Assembly: GCA_024278275.1 (NCBI GenBank)
Contig: JAJRTN010000182.1
Coordinates: 1 to 54,019, forward strand
Length of the DNA stretch: 54,019 nucleotides
Origin: Candidatus Hydrogenedentota bacterium
GTDB lineage: Bacteria; Hydrogenedentota; Hydrogenedentia; Hydrogenedentales; JAJRTN01
Direction of reading: 5' to 3'
Below the pieces are notes generated by a model. That model was not told the DNA's origin and searched no databases. It saw only the letters and a program-made list of their open reading frames with translations. Positions within the stretch are counted from its first letter, which is position 1. The number at the start of each line of letters is the position of its first letter. Of this stretch, positions 43,582-53,542 are shown piece by piece. A program made the position numbers and the translations under genes.

Positions 43582-45712
43582 CGCGGACAAGAAGAAATAC
43601 GAATCAGAGAACGACCAGTTCGCGAAAGAGTATGCCGTTGCCTTTGCGGACAAGACCCTTGAGCGGGGGCCCTACGAGGACGGTTTCTCCAGCCGGACCA
43701 TCCTGGGCGCGTTGTTCGTAGCCGTGATCATGATGCCGGGCTCGGTGTACCTGGGACTGGTGGCCGGCGCGTCGCTCGGCCCCGCGGCGGAATGGGTGAC
43801 CATCATTCTTTTCGCCGAAATGGCACGGCGCAGTTTCGCCCACCTGAAACGGCAGGAAGTCTTTATTCTTTTTTACGTGGCGTCCTCCGTGGCGGCGGTC
43901 ACCCTGATGCACCTGGCGCTTTCCGGAGGCCCTTTCGCCGCGTGCATTTGGAACCAGTATCTTATCCAGTCTCCGCAGACGGAAATCATCGCCCCCGAGA
44001 TCCCGGCGTGGGTCGCGCCTTCCGCCGATTCGGCCGCCCTCCTCGACCGTAACCTGTGGCATCCCGATTGGTGGGTTGTGCCCGGCGTCGAGGGTTTCCA
44101 GAGATTCCTGTCGCCCATTGTCCTCATCTGTATAGGTTATCTCTTCGGGCGCATGGCCTGGTTCGGGCTGGGTTACCTGCTTTTCCGGGCCACCTCCGAC
44201 CATGAGCGTCTGCCTTTTCCGCTGGCTCCCATCGCCGCGCAGGGCGCGACGGCCCTGGCCGAGTCCACGGATCGGGACGATGCAGGTATGCAAACGGGCA
44301 AGCAATCGTGGCGGTGGAATGTTTTCAGCGTGGGCGCCACGCTGGGCATCGTGTTCGGCGCGCTTTACATCATGATTCCCGTGTGCAGCGGTCTTTTCAT
44401 GACCAAGCCCATCATGCTCTTGCCCATCCCCTTCATCGACTTGACCTCGCGGGTTGAAGGCTTCCTTCCCGCGAGTTTGCTGTCCATCAGTTTCGACGCG
44501 GGCATCTTTATCGCGGGCATGATCCTGCCTTTCCGCCTGGTCATGGGTACGTTCAGCGCGGTGCTGATCACCAATTTCGTGGCGAACCCGATCTTGGCAA
44601 CCTATGGCTTCTTTCCGAACTGGAAGCCCGGCAGCGGCCTCCTGGTCAACCAGATGATCCTGAACCTCGACCTGTACATCAGCGTGACCATCGGCATCGC
44701 GCTGGCCGTGGCGGCCATCGGCATGGGTTACCTGGTGAAGTCCACCATTCGGCAGTTGAATACCTCCAAAGAGGAGCGGGCCGCGCGAATCGCCGCGGAA
44801 GACGCGGAACACGCCGACGAACCGAACGCGCCGCCTTACCGCCGCCCCAGCAGGGAACGGGGCGATTTTCCCACTTGGCTGGCTTTTCTCAGCTTCTTCC
44901 TGGCCACCTGCGGCTACATATGGATAGCCCACACGCTCGTGCCGGGGTTCCCGGTGTGGGTGTTCATGATCTTCGGGTTCATCTGGTCGCCCATTAACTC
45001 CTATATTTCCGCGCGACTCATCGGCCTCACCGGCACGGGCCTGGTCATGCCGTACCTGCGCGAGACGGTCTTCGTGGCGAGCAAGTATCCCAACGTGGAC
45101 ATCTGGTTCGCGCCGATTCCGCTCTATGACGTGGGCGCGGCGGCGCAGCAGTTTCGCACCCTTGAATTGACGCGCACGAAGTTCACGTCCGTGATCAAGG
45201 CTGAATTGGCCATGTTTCCCATCGTGCTGGTATGCAGTTTCCTTTTCTGGTGGTTTTTCTGGAACCTCAACCAGGTGCCCTCCGACCAGTTTCCCTTCGC
45301 CGCCCGCATGTGGCCGGTACAGGCGCGCAACGCCTATCTCATCTACACCGCCAACGCGCCTCGGGAAGCGGGCGAGGCCTCGCTGCTCATTCAGGCGATC
45401 AAGCCCTATGTCATCGGCGGCGTGGGCATCGGCGGTTTGCTGGTCTATGGCTTTTTGAGTCTTTTCAAACTGCCGGTCATTTTTTTCTACGGTCTTGTGG
45501 GCGGCACGGGCCAGCCCCTGCACCTGGGTTTGGCCCTGATGGCAGGCGCCCTCGCCGGCAAGTATTACTTTACCCGGAAATTCGGGATCGAGAAGTGGGG
45601 CCGGTACGTGCCCGTGGTGGCGGCGGGTTTCGCCTGCGGCATGGGACTTTCCGGCATGACCGCCGTGGCCCTGGCCCTCATCGCGCAATGCACGCGGCAG
45701 CTGCCCTTCTAG
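43574..45712 (+). CDS. OPT-like membrane protein, copy 2
   Basis: This 712-aa protein has about fourteen hydrophobic spans. YLGLVAGASLGPAAEWVTII near the start and ARLIGLTGTGLVMPYLRE with YPNVDIWFAPIPLYDVGAAA in the second half resemble oligopeptide transporters of the OPT family. A polar cytoplasmic loop rich in Glu, Ala and Arg (about 395-430) separates two halves. GAGGA eight bases upstream supports the TTG start, which overlaps the end of the fusion gene by eight bases. It differs in length and text from the 678-aa OPT-like protein at 36722 but shares its type. Two OPT-like proteins around one ABC-permease fusion suggest they work together on peptides or peptide-like molecules. Confidence 0.75.
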   Translation: MANADKKKYESENDQFAKEYAVAFADKTLERGPYEDGFSSRTILGALFVAVIMMPGSVYLGLVAGASLGPAAEWVTIILFAEMARRSFAHLKRQEVFILFYVASSVAAVTLMHLALSGGPFAACIWNQYLIQSPQTEIIAPEIPAWVAPSADSAALLDRNLWHPDWWVVPGVEGFQRFLSPIVLICIGYLFGRMAWFGLGYLLFRATSDHERLPFPLAPIAAQGATALAESTDRDDAGMQTGKQSWRWNVFSVGATLGIVFGALYIMIPVCSGLFMTKPIMLLPIPFIDLTSRVEGFLPASLLSISFDAGIFIAGMILPFRLVMGTFSAVLITNFVANPILATYGFFPNWKPGSGLLVNQMILNLDLYISVTIGIALAVAAIGMGYLVKSTIRQLNTSKEERAARIAAEDAEHADEPNAPPYRRPSRERGDFPTWLAFLSFFLATCGYIWIAHTLVPGFPVWVFMIFGFIWSPINSYISARLIGLTGTGLVMPYLRETVFVASKYPNVDIWFAPIPLYDVGAAAQQFRTLELTRTKFTSVIKAELAMFPIVLVCSFLFWWFFWNLNQVPSDQFPFAARMWPVQARNAYLIYTANAPREAGEASLLIQAIKPYVIGGVGIGGLLVYGFLSLFKLPVIFFYGLVGGTGQPLHLGLALMAGALAGKYYFTRKFGIEKWGRYVPVVAAGFACGMGLSGMTAVALALIAQCTRQLPF

Positions 45713-45722
45713 CGAGGAACGT

Positions 45723-46418
45723 ATGAGCCAAGTACAAGAATCCATATTCGGCGGCGACCGGTCGGAGAAGCGCCTTGAAAAGGTGCCCCTCCGCAAGGCG
45801 TGGGATATGTGCGTTCAGAACCTGCGCAATCGGCGCGGCCGCTACATGCTGGTCTTCATCAGTATCGCCGTGGTGGTCTCCTTCTTCGTGATTACCCTGA
45901 CCTATCAGCGCATGCTTACCGAGTTGCGCAAGAACGAGGATGTTCACACCCGCGCGGTCATGCAGCGGGCGGGGCTTGTACTCACCGATGAAGATGCGGC
46001 AATCAAGCAGCGGGACCGGATGATCTGGCTCCTTATTCTCTCCGGTTCCCTCGCTTTCGTGGGCGTAACCAACACCATGTACATGAGCGTTACGGAGCGT
46101 TACCGCGAGATTGGGACCCTCAAGTGCCTGGGCGCCCTGGACGGCTTCGTGGTGCAGCTTTTCATCATAGAAAGCGTGCTGATCGGATTGGTAGGCAGTA
46201 CCATCGGCGCCCTGCTGGGATTCATTCTCACCCTCCTGCAAGTGGGCATGACCCTGGAGTTCGGCTTGCTGGGGTGGAGGGTGGTCCTCGTGGGTTTCGG
46301 AGCCGGCGTGCCCGCCGCCATCCTGGGCGGTACCGTTCTTACCGTTCTTGCGTCCATTTACCCGACCGTCGCCGCGGCCCGGATGAAACCGGTCGACGCG
46401 ATGCGCGTGGAGGTCTAG
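45723..46418 (+). CDS. Minimal FtsX-type ABC permease, 231 aa
   Basis: The protein has one span at about 42-62 (VFISIAVVVSFFVITLTY), a periplasmic stretch of only about 40 residues instead of a large MacB domain, then three spans (about 100-225). MSVTERYREIGTLKCLGALD between spans is the coupling segment that contacts the ATPase in MacB/LolCE permeases. YPTVAAARMKPVDAMRVEV ends it in the usual way. It lies ten bases after the OPT-like gene and five bases before the ATPase. Together with the FtsX part of the 1574-aa protein it could form a heterodimeric permease. Confidence 0.9.
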   Translation: MSQVQESIFGGDRSEKRLEKVPLRKAWDMCVQNLRNRRGRYMLVFISIAVVVSFFVITLTYQRMLTELRKNEDVHTRAVMQRAGLVLTDEDAAIKQRDRMIWLLILSGSLAFVGVTNTMYMSVTERYREIGTLKCLGALDGFVVQLFIIESVLIGLVGSTIGALLGFILTLLQVGMTLEFGLLGWRVVLVGFGAGVPAAILGGTVLTVLASIYPTVAAARMKPVDAMRVEV

Positions 46419-46423
46419 TCAAC

Positions 46424-47161
<738 letters not shown>

Positions 47162-47241
47162 CGCCTGCCCCGTTGAGCCATCTCGTTGCCCGTCCCCCAT
47201 GGAATCCGGGACGGCCGCCCACCCTCAAGAGGATTACACCC

Positions 47242-48759
47242 ATGATGAATAGCGCTGTTGCCGCGTATCTGGAGAAAACGCCCCCCCAGGACATCGATCC
47301 CGCATTGCTGGGCTATATCGCCAACCTGAGTACGGTGGCGGCCACGGCCCCATTGGCGGCGAAGTCCATCGTGCGGGAACTGGCCGACCAGCGAAGCTAT
47401 CTGAAGCTCATCGCCAGCGAGAACTACTGCTCCACCGCCACCCAGTTGGCCATGGGTAACCTGTTGACGGACAAGTACGCCGAGGGCTTCCCGGGGCAGC
47501 GTTTCTACGAGGGCTGCGACAATGTGGACGCCATCGAGGCGTATGCCTGCGAGCAGGCCTGCCGGCTCTTCGGCGCCGACCATGCCTATGTCCAACCGCA
47601 CAGCGGCGCCGACGCCAACATGATCGCCTACTGGGCCATCCTCACCGCGAGGGTCCAGGTGCCCGCGCTGGAAGCGTTGGGCACGCGGGATCCGTCGAAG
47701 CTGGCGCGGGAAGACTGGGACCAACTGCGCCGAGAGCTGGGCAACCAGCGGCTTCTCGGCATGGATTATTACTCGGGCGGCCATCTCACCCACGGCTACC
47801 GGCAGAACCTTTCCGCCAAGATGTTCGATGCCTACACCTATTCAGTGAACCCGGAAACGGGGTTCATAGACTATGACGACATCGAGCGCCAGGCCCTTGA
47901 ACTGAAACCCCTCATTTTGTTGGCGGGTTACAGCGCCTATCCGCGTCTCATCGACTTCCGCCGTATGCGCGCCATCGCCGACCAGGTGGGGGCGGTGTTC
48001 ATGGTGGACATGGCGCACTTCGCGGGCCTCGTGGCCGGGGGCGTGTTCGCGGGCGATGCCAACCCCGTCGAGCACGCCCACATCGTCACCACGACCACGC
48101 ACAAGACGCTGCGTGGCCCCCGGGGCGGCATGGTGTTGTCCACGAAGGAATTTGCCCCCTACGTGGACAAGGGTTGCCCCCTGGTCATCGGCGGTCCCCT
48201 GCCGCACATCATGGCGGCCAAGGCCGTGGCACTCACGGAAGCCAATCAACCGGAATTCAAGACCTACGCCCGGAAGATTGTGGAAAACGCGAAGGTGTTG
48301 GCCCAGGCCCTTATCGACGAAGGCCTCACGGTCTGCACCGGCGGCACGGACAACCACCTCATGCTGATCGACGTGCCCAAGAGTTGCGGGCTCACGGGCA
48401 AGCAGGGCGCTTCCGCCGTACTTGAATGCGGCATTACCTTGAACTCCAACTCCCTGCCCTTCGACCCCAACGGCCCGCTCATCACCAGCGGCATGCGCCT
48501 GGGTACCCCGGCCATGACGACCCTCGGCATGGGCGCCGAAGAGATGAAGGAGATCGCCGCCATCATCAAGCTCGTGTTATCTAACACGAAGCCCGCCATC
48601 CTAGCGTCCGGCAAGAACGCCGGAAAACCCAGCAAGCGCCTGTACGTATTGGACGCCAAGGCGAAAGAAGAAGCCAGCACACGGACCAGGGCCCTCCTCG
48701 ACCGTTTCCCGGTCTATCCCAATCTTGATCTCGATTTCCTGATCAAGCACTTTGGTTAG
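47242..48759 (+). CDS. glyA: Serine hydroxymethyltransferase, long form
   Basis: GlyA interconverts serine and glycine and loads one-carbon units onto tetrahydrofolate. The 505-aa protein is longer than the usual 410-430 residues. About 40 residues are inserted between YWAIL and SGGHLTHGYRQN, and a second insert lies near the C-terminus (ASGKNAGKPSKRLYVLDAKA). Long forms of this kind are known in chlamydiae and some planctomycete-like bacteria. The PLP-binding Lys288 is in TTTTHKTLRGPRGG. AAGAGGA eight bases upstream supports the ATG at 47242; a second ATG follows immediately. It lies 80 bases after the ATPase and may be read from the same transcript. Confidence 0.95.
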   Translation: MMNSAVAAYLEKTPPQDIDPALLGYIANLSTVAATAPLAAKSIVRELADQRSYLKLIASENYCSTATQLAMGNLLTDKYAEGFPGQRFYEGCDNVDAIEAYACEQACRLFGADHAYVQPHSGADANMIAYWAILTARVQVPALEALGTRDPSKLAREDWDQLRRELGNQRLLGMDYYSGGHLTHGYRQNLSAKMFDAYTYSVNPETGFIDYDDIERQALELKPLILLAGYSAYPRLIDFRRMRAIADQVGAVFMVDMAHFAGLVAGGVFAGDANPVEHAHIVTTTTHKTLRGPRGGMVLSTKEFAPYVDKGCPLVIGGPLPHIMAAKAVALTEANQPEFKTYARKIVENAKVLAQALIDEGLTVCTGGTDNHLMLIDVPKSCGLTGKQGASAVLECGITLNSNSLPFDPNGPLITSGMRLGTPAMTTLGMGAEEMKEIAAIIKLVLSNTKPAILASGKNAGKPSKRLYVLDAKAKEEASTRTRALLDRFPVYPNLDLDFLIKHFG

Positions 48760-48768
48760 CCCATCCAC

Positions 48769-48806
48769 TTGAAATCCGTTCCGTAATACACGATACTCCA
48801 TAGTAT
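48769..48806 (+). promoter_or_regulatory. nadB promoter with overlapping palindrome
   Basis: TTGAAA (48769-48774), 17 bases, GATACT (48792-48797). The -10 box overlaps the inverted repeat ATACT-CCAT-AGTAT (48793-48806), a suitable place for a repressor. The leader to the ATG at 48931 is about 125 bases. Confidence 0.45.
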
Positions 48807-48930
48807 TGTACGCCGCGCTTGCCAACGGCTGTTTCCCGGACTTCTCCAGGTGCCGTGCATGCCCGTAAAGGCCGCGTGGGGCGTACGCAACGGCAACCAA
48901 CCCGACCTCACGAGGCTGGAACGGCACACC

Positions 48931-50568
48931 ATGGCGATAGAGGTGGATGTCCTTATCATCGGTTGTGGCATTGGCGGCGCGACGGCGGCGTTGCGCCTGG
49001 CCCGGGATGGGCAGCGCCAGATTGTCGTGGTTACCCGGACCCAGGATCCCAGCGAGTGCAATACGCGTTATGCCCAGGGAGGCATCGTGGCGCGAGGCCC
49101 CGATGACTCGGTGGCGCGGACCGTCCAGGACATTCTTGCGGCGGGGGCCGGTGCGAGTCTCACCCGTGCGGCACGGATTCTCGCCGGCGATGGAAGCCGG
49201 TTGGTTGATGAAATACTCATTGGAGAGGCCGGGGTGTCGTTCGACCTGGATGAAAGCGGGGCCCTGTCGTTCACCAAGGAGGGAGGCCACTCGACACGGC
49301 GTATTCTACACGTGGGGGACGCGACGGGCCGCGCCATTGAGGAGGCGTTGCTCGTCCGGCTGGCCCAGTTGCCCAACGTGACCTTGCGAACCGGCGCCAC
49401 GGCGGTTGACCTGATTACAACGACCCATCATGTGGAAGACCCCTTGGCCAAGTATGATCCCACGCGATGCCTGGGGGCCTACCTGCTGGACCAGGCCAGC
49501 GGGGAAGTGGAGACCGTTCTCGCCGGGGCCACCATCCTGGCCACCGGCGGCGTGGGCCGTATCTACCGGAACACCACGAACCCGCCGGGCGCGCGCGGAG
49601 ACGGCCTTGCCATGGCCTACCGGGCCGGCGCGCGGATCGCCAATGCGGAATACATCCAATTTCATCCGACGACCCTAGCGGTGGCGGGCGCGCGGAACTT
49701 TCTGATTTCGGAAGCGGTTCGTGGCGAAGGCGCCCGCCTATATACGCCGGACGGCCGAAGTTTCATGAAAACCTATGACCCGAAATGGGGCGATCTGGCT
49801 CCGAGGGACGTGGTGGCCCGCGCCATACACCATGAAATGCTGACCCATGGTTATCCTCACGTGCTGCTGGATATGACGGGCGAAATGGGGCCGGAGTACA
49901 TCCGCGAACGCTTTCCCACCATTCATGCCAAGTGCCTGGAGGTGGGACTCGACATCACGTCGGAACCCATTCCCGTGGTGCCGGCCGCCCATTACACCTG
50001 CGGCGGCGTGATGGTGGATGAAAAGGGCAGGACCACCATCGAAGATCTTTACGCGGTGGGGGAAGTCAGTTGCACCGGACTGCATGGCGCCAACCGCCTG
50101 GCCAGCACGTCCCTGCTCGAAGGACTGGTGTGGGGGCACCGGGCCGCGGAGCACATCCGGGCCTTGCCGCCGAAACCGGACAAGGCCCGCTATGCGGTGC
50201 CGCCCTGGACCAGCGCCAAGGATGACCAGGTTCCGGACCCCGTGCTGATCCTCCGGGATGTTCACACCGTGCAGGACATCATGTGGCTCTATGTCGGCCT
50301 GTCGCGAAGCACCCCCCGGCTCGGGCGCGCGTTGCGGGAATTAAACCACCTGCGGGAAGATATCGACGAGTTCTACCGGACCAATCGCCTGACGGATGGC
50401 CTGATCGGGTTGCGGAACGCCTCGCAGGCGGCCTGGATCGTGGCGCATGCCGCCTGGCGAAACCACCAGTCGCGAGGCACCCATTACCGGGTGGACGGAG
50501 AGGAGCACGGCTTCGTCAATACGGAGGATGCTTTCGGTTCCTTTCTCACCCACGGATCCAAGATCTGA
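48931..50568 (+). CDS. nadB: L-aspartate oxidase
   Basis: NadB oxidises L-aspartate to iminoaspartate, the first step of NAD synthesis. The 545-aa flavoprotein starts MAIEVDVLIIGCGIGGATAA, with the FAD-binding GxGxxG. NTRYAQGGIVA, then HTTRRILHV-like HSTRRILHVGDATGR, RYIQFHPT-type YIQFHPTTLAV, and HGANRLASTSLLEGLVWG all match the family. The C-terminal helical domain covers the last 130 residues. The ATG at 48931 is chosen by N-terminal homology; its ribosome binding site is weak, and an in-frame start at 48850 is possible. nadA and nadC are not in the window. Confidence 0.93.
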   Translation: MAIEVDVLIIGCGIGGATAALRLARDGQRQIVVVTRTQDPSECNTRYAQGGIVARGPDDSVARTVQDILAAGAGASLTRAARILAGDGSRLVDEILIGEAGVSFDLDESGALSFTKEGGHSTRRILHVGDATGRAIEEALLVRLAQLPNVTLRTGATAVDLITTTHHVEDPLAKYDPTRCLGAYLLDQASGEVETVLAGATILATGGVGRIYRNTTNPPGARGDGLAMAYRAGARIANAEYIQFHPTTLAVAGARNFLISEAVRGEGARLYTPDGRSFMKTYDPKWGDLAPRDVVARAIHHEMLTHGYPHVLLDMTGEMGPEYIRERFPTIHAKCLEVGLDITSEPIPVVPAAHYTCGGVMVDEKGRTTIEDLYAVGEVSCTGLHGANRLASTSLLEGLVWGHRAAEHIRALPPKPDKARYAVPPWTSAKDDQVPDPVLILRDVHTVQDIMWLYVGLSRSTPRLGRALRELNHLREDIDEFYRTNRLTDGLIGLRNASQAAWIVAHAAWRNHQSRGTHYRVDGEEHGFVNTEDAFGSFLTHGSKI

Positions 50569-50581
50569 GCCGGCCCGCTGA

Positions 50582-50590
50582 TGCTATAAT
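50582..50590 (+). promoter_or_regulatory. Extended -10 promoter of mscS
   Basis: TGC precedes a perfect TATAAT (50585-50590), with no good -35 hexamer at the expected distance. Transcription would start near 50597, upstream of all candidate start codons of the channel gene. Confidence 0.45.
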
Positions 50591-50688
50591 CCGCTCGCAT
50601 TGACGGGTGCCCCGGCATGGCTTGCGGGCGGTGCCGATTTACGATGATTCAACGACGGACTCCTATTGCCTTGAGACACGACCATTCC

Positions 50689-52899
50689 ATGAAGCGCCTC
50701 CCGATGGCCTGCCTGCTTGTTTCCCTTGCGCTCGCGGTTTGGGGGCAAACGCCGGACGCCCCCCGTTCCCCCGCCTCCCCGGGCGCCGATCTGAGCACGC
50801 CCCGTGCCACGGTGCAGAGCTTTCTCACCGCCATGAGCGACCTGGAGGCGGGGGAGGAGGTCCGGCTGCAAGACGCTTTGAACTGCCTCTTCCTGGAGAA
50901 GCTGCCCGCCAACGCGGGACCGCGCACAGCGCACCGGCTCTACGCTATTCTCAAGCAACTGGTCTTCGCGCCCGAGGACATTCCCGACGACCCGGAAGGC
51001 ATGGGGAAGCGGGATCTCACCGTGGAACTGGGCCGGGGCGACGTCAAGCTTCGGTTCAAGCTCCGGAAGTACGATCTCAGTGCCGGGAATCCCGTGCCCA
51101 CTTATTGGCGCTTCCACACGGAGTCCCTGACGGACGAGGCGTTGAAAAAGTACGAGGCCACCCTCGCCGAAGCCACGTCGACGCCGGACCGGGGTGACGA
51201 TGAAGTATTCGAGACGGGGCTGGAGTCGCCGCGCGCGGCCTTCATGACCTTTCTCCACGGCATGAACGGCACCCACGGCATGACCCGGGCGGACGCGCTT
51301 CGGGCACTGGATCTCTCGGAGGTAAGCGCCGCGGTTCGCGGCGAAGTGGGGCCGGTGCGCGCCCAACAGCTCAAGAGTTTCCTGGATCGTTTTCGGCGTG
51401 TCCAAGAGACGGAACTGCCCCTGGAACACGAGGGCGACTTCGTTTTTCTGAAAAAACCTTTCGGCCGGATCGTTCTCGCGCTGGTGGAAGACGAGGAAAG
51501 GGGAACGAAGGCGTGGAAATTCTCGAAGGAAACCCTTTCGGAAGAAAACGTCACCAGTCTTTATGAAAGCAACCGGGCCCAGGCCCTTGCCCAGGGGGTG
51601 CGCGCCCGCAATGAAACCGTTTCCTTTGGCATCCGGTTGCGGGACTGGATGGTGGACAACGCGCCCCCCTTCTTTTCCCAGCGCGGCCTATACCTTCAGA
51701 ATTACCAGTGGATCGGCCTGTTCATAATCGTCTTCGCGGGGATGCTCCTCAGCCGCATTGCCACCTTGCTCCTGAGTTCCATCATCAGGGGGTACTTCCG
51801 CCGTGCCCACTATGCCCTGAACACGAAGCTGGTGCGGGACTTTCTGCGGCCTATTCGGATTACGCTCATGGCGTGGGTGTGGTTCGTAGCGCTGACTTTC
51901 CTGCTCCTTCCCGCCAATGTGTTGGATTGGCTCAAGAGCGCGGCCCTCGTGGTCACCGCCATAGGCGCGGCCTGGACGGCCTTCCGCCTGATCGACATCG
52001 TGGGAAGCTACCTGGAAGAGCGCGCGGCCGGGACGGACAGTAAGTTCGACGATTTGCTGGTACCGATCATCACGAAAAGTCTCAAGATATTCGCCATCCT
52101 GATGGCGGTACTCATTGTGGCCCATCGAAACCAGGAGGAATTGGGCAGCATTCTCGCCGGCCTGGGGCTGGGCGGCTTGGCTTTCGCCCTGGCCGCGAAG
52201 GACGTGGTGGCCAATCTTTTCGGGTCGCTCACCATTCTTCTCGACCGGCCCTTCCAGATCGGCGACTGGGTAACCGTGGGCAATATCGATGGAAGTGTCG
52301 AATCGGTGGGGCTGCGGAGCACCAAGATCCGAACCTTTTACAATTCCCTGATCACCGTGCCCAATTCCAGCATCACCACCCAGGCGCTGGACAACATGGG
52401 CGCCCGTCGCTACCGGCGGATCAAGACCATGATCTCCGTGGCCTACGACACGCCGCCGGAAAAGATAGAAGCCTTCTGCGAGGGGATACGCCAACTTATC
52501 CGGGACCATCCCTACACGCGGAAGGACTATTACCACTGCTACCTGAACCAGTTCGAGGCCTCGTCGCTGGATATCCTGCTCTACTGCTTTGTCGAAACGC
52601 CCGATTGGAGCACCGAACTGCGTGAACGGCACCGCCTGTTGCTGGATATCGTGCGGCTGGCAAAGCGGCTGAACATCGAATTCGCCTTCCCCACGCAAAC
52701 ACTCTACATGCGGCGAGAGGACCCCCCGGTTCACCAGGGCGATTCGGATCCCGAGACCGCCATGCGCCTGGGCCGGCGCGAGGCCGACGCCATCGTGCGT
52801 GAGTTTACGGGCTTGGGCGTGGTACCGCCGCCGGTTGCCTTTGATATACCGAGAGAAGAGAATCGAGGCGACACGGCGAATGACACGGATGGATCGTGA
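50689..52899 (+). CDS. MscS-family mechanosensitive channel with a duplicated N-terminal domain
   Basis: The 736-aa protein has a signal peptide (MKRLPMACLLVSLALAVWGQ), which favours the ATG at 50689 over ATGs at 50617 and 50644. Two related periplasmic domains follow: about 35-165, opening LSTPRATVQSFLTAMSDLEA, and about 180-305, opening LESPRAAFMTFLHGMNGTHG, each closing with W(R/K)F-(H/S)-(T/K)-E-(S/T)-L. The membrane region starts near 338. The pore-lining helix is near 490-520 (LGLGGLAFALAAKDVVANLF), followed by the MscS beta domain with DRPFQIGDWVTVGNIDGSVE. The Gly/Ala pattern of TM3 is kept. It should release solutes under osmotic downshock. The next gene overlaps its stop. Confidence 0.9.
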   Translation: MKRLPMACLLVSLALAVWGQTPDAPRSPASPGADLSTPRATVQSFLTAMSDLEAGEEVRLQDALNCLFLEKLPANAGPRTAHRLYAILKQLVFAPEDIPDDPEGMGKRDLTVELGRGDVKLRFKLRKYDLSAGNPVPTYWRFHTESLTDEALKKYEATLAEATSTPDRGDDEVFETGLESPRAAFMTFLHGMNGTHGMTRADALRALDLSEVSAAVRGEVGPVRAQQLKSFLDRFRRVQETELPLEHEGDFVFLKKPFGRIVLALVEDEERGTKAWKFSKETLSEENVTSLYESNRAQALAQGVRARNETVSFGIRLRDWMVDNAPPFFSQRGLYLQNYQWIGLFIIVFAGMLLSRIATLLLSSIIRGYFRRAHYALNTKLVRDFLRPIRITLMAWVWFVALTFLLLPANVLDWLKSAALVVTAIGAAWTAFRLIDIVGSYLEERAAGTDSKFDDLLVPIITKSLKIFAILMAVLIVAHRNQEELGSILAGLGLGGLAFALAAKDVVANLFGSLTILLDRPFQIGDWVTVGNIDGSVESVGLRSTKIRTFYNSLITVPNSSITTQALDNMGARRYRRIKTMISVAYDTPPEKIEAFCEGIRQLIRDHPYTRKDYYHCYLNQFEASSLDILLYCFVETPDWSTELRERHRLLLDIVRLAKRLNIEFAFPTQTLYMRREDPPVHQGDSDPETAMRLGRREADAIVREFTGLGVVPPPVAFDIPREENRGDTANDTDGS

Positions 52900-53123
52900 A
52901 GATGAATGAAACAACTTCTCCCAGGGAACCCCGAAACGCCCGCGATCCGCTGCCCCGCATGTTCATTGTGTGCGGGGTGGTCACCGCGGTGCTGATGCTG
53001 ATCATCCTGGGGGCCATCTTCCTCGACATGGCAAGCCGATCACGGCAGGAACCCATTCGTCCCATGGTTCCCACGGTGACGGTACCCGCCCCACCGGGGG
53101 ATGAACCTGGGGACAGCCCCTGA
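52896..53123 (+). CDS. Small single-span membrane protein, 75 aa
   Basis: The GTG at 52896 overlaps the stop of the channel gene by four bases (GTGA); an ATG at 52902 is a near alternative. A polar N-terminus of 21 residues is followed by one span (about 22-46, MFIVCGVVTAVLMLIILGAI) and a Pro-rich tail. No family is recognised. The coupling suggests a small partner of the MscS channel, but that is inference. Confidence 0.55.
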   Translation: MKMNETTSPREPRNARDPLPRMFIVCGVVTAVLMLIILGAIFLDMASRSRQEPIRPMVPTVTVPAPPGDEPGDSP

Positions 53124-53436
53124 ACGCCAAGCAACCGTCCAAAGGGGGCGTATTATCCTCCCGCCCGGCGAAAATGGGCTTGACGCCTTACACATCCCCC
53201 GCCTGTCGTTTCGAACGTTGACCGGAAGCATTCCAGTACCCGGGCGGGCGGCGATAGGGCACGAAGGGCGGGCGAATGAAGCACTGGTGTGATCTTTGGT
53301 GGGGTGACAAAAAATGTCACGGTGCTACAAAAACAGGTGCTGTTTCGTGGCAAAAGATCGTGTACGGCGCCCCACAGGATACCATTTTTGCTGAGTATTC
53401 ACGGATTTCCCCCACCGATCAGCCCCTTTGTGGTTT

Positions 53437-53453
53437 TTGGCACGGCGGTTGCT
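53437..53453 (+). promoter_or_regulatory. Sigma-54 promoter of the pilin gene
   Basis: TTGGCACGGCGGTTGCT matches the -24/-12 consensus TTGGCACG-N4-TTGCW in full, with the invariant GG at 53439-53440 and GC at 53451-53452. Transcription would start near 53463, giving a leader of about 80 bases. A sigma-54 promoter implies control by a PilR-type activator, not present in this window. The rest of 53124-53542 shows no gene. Confidence 0.75.
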
Positions 53454-53542
53454 CTAACCCCGGCAAGCGTTGAAACAAGCATCCGGCCAAGGCTGCGTAG
53501 CCGAGTCCCGGAAGAAACACGAACCCTTGAGGAGGAACGATT

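Noticed and set aside
40207-43653. 1148-codon open frame on the minus strand
   Set aside because: It is antisense to the M28-like/FtsX fusion gene. Its composition (His-, Gln-, Gly- and Arg-rich, no family motifs) is what GC-rich coding DNA gives on the other strand.
43604-45796. 730-codon minus-strand frame
   Set aside because: Antisense to the second OPT-like gene; low-complexity Glu/Arg/His/Gly-rich text with no domain.
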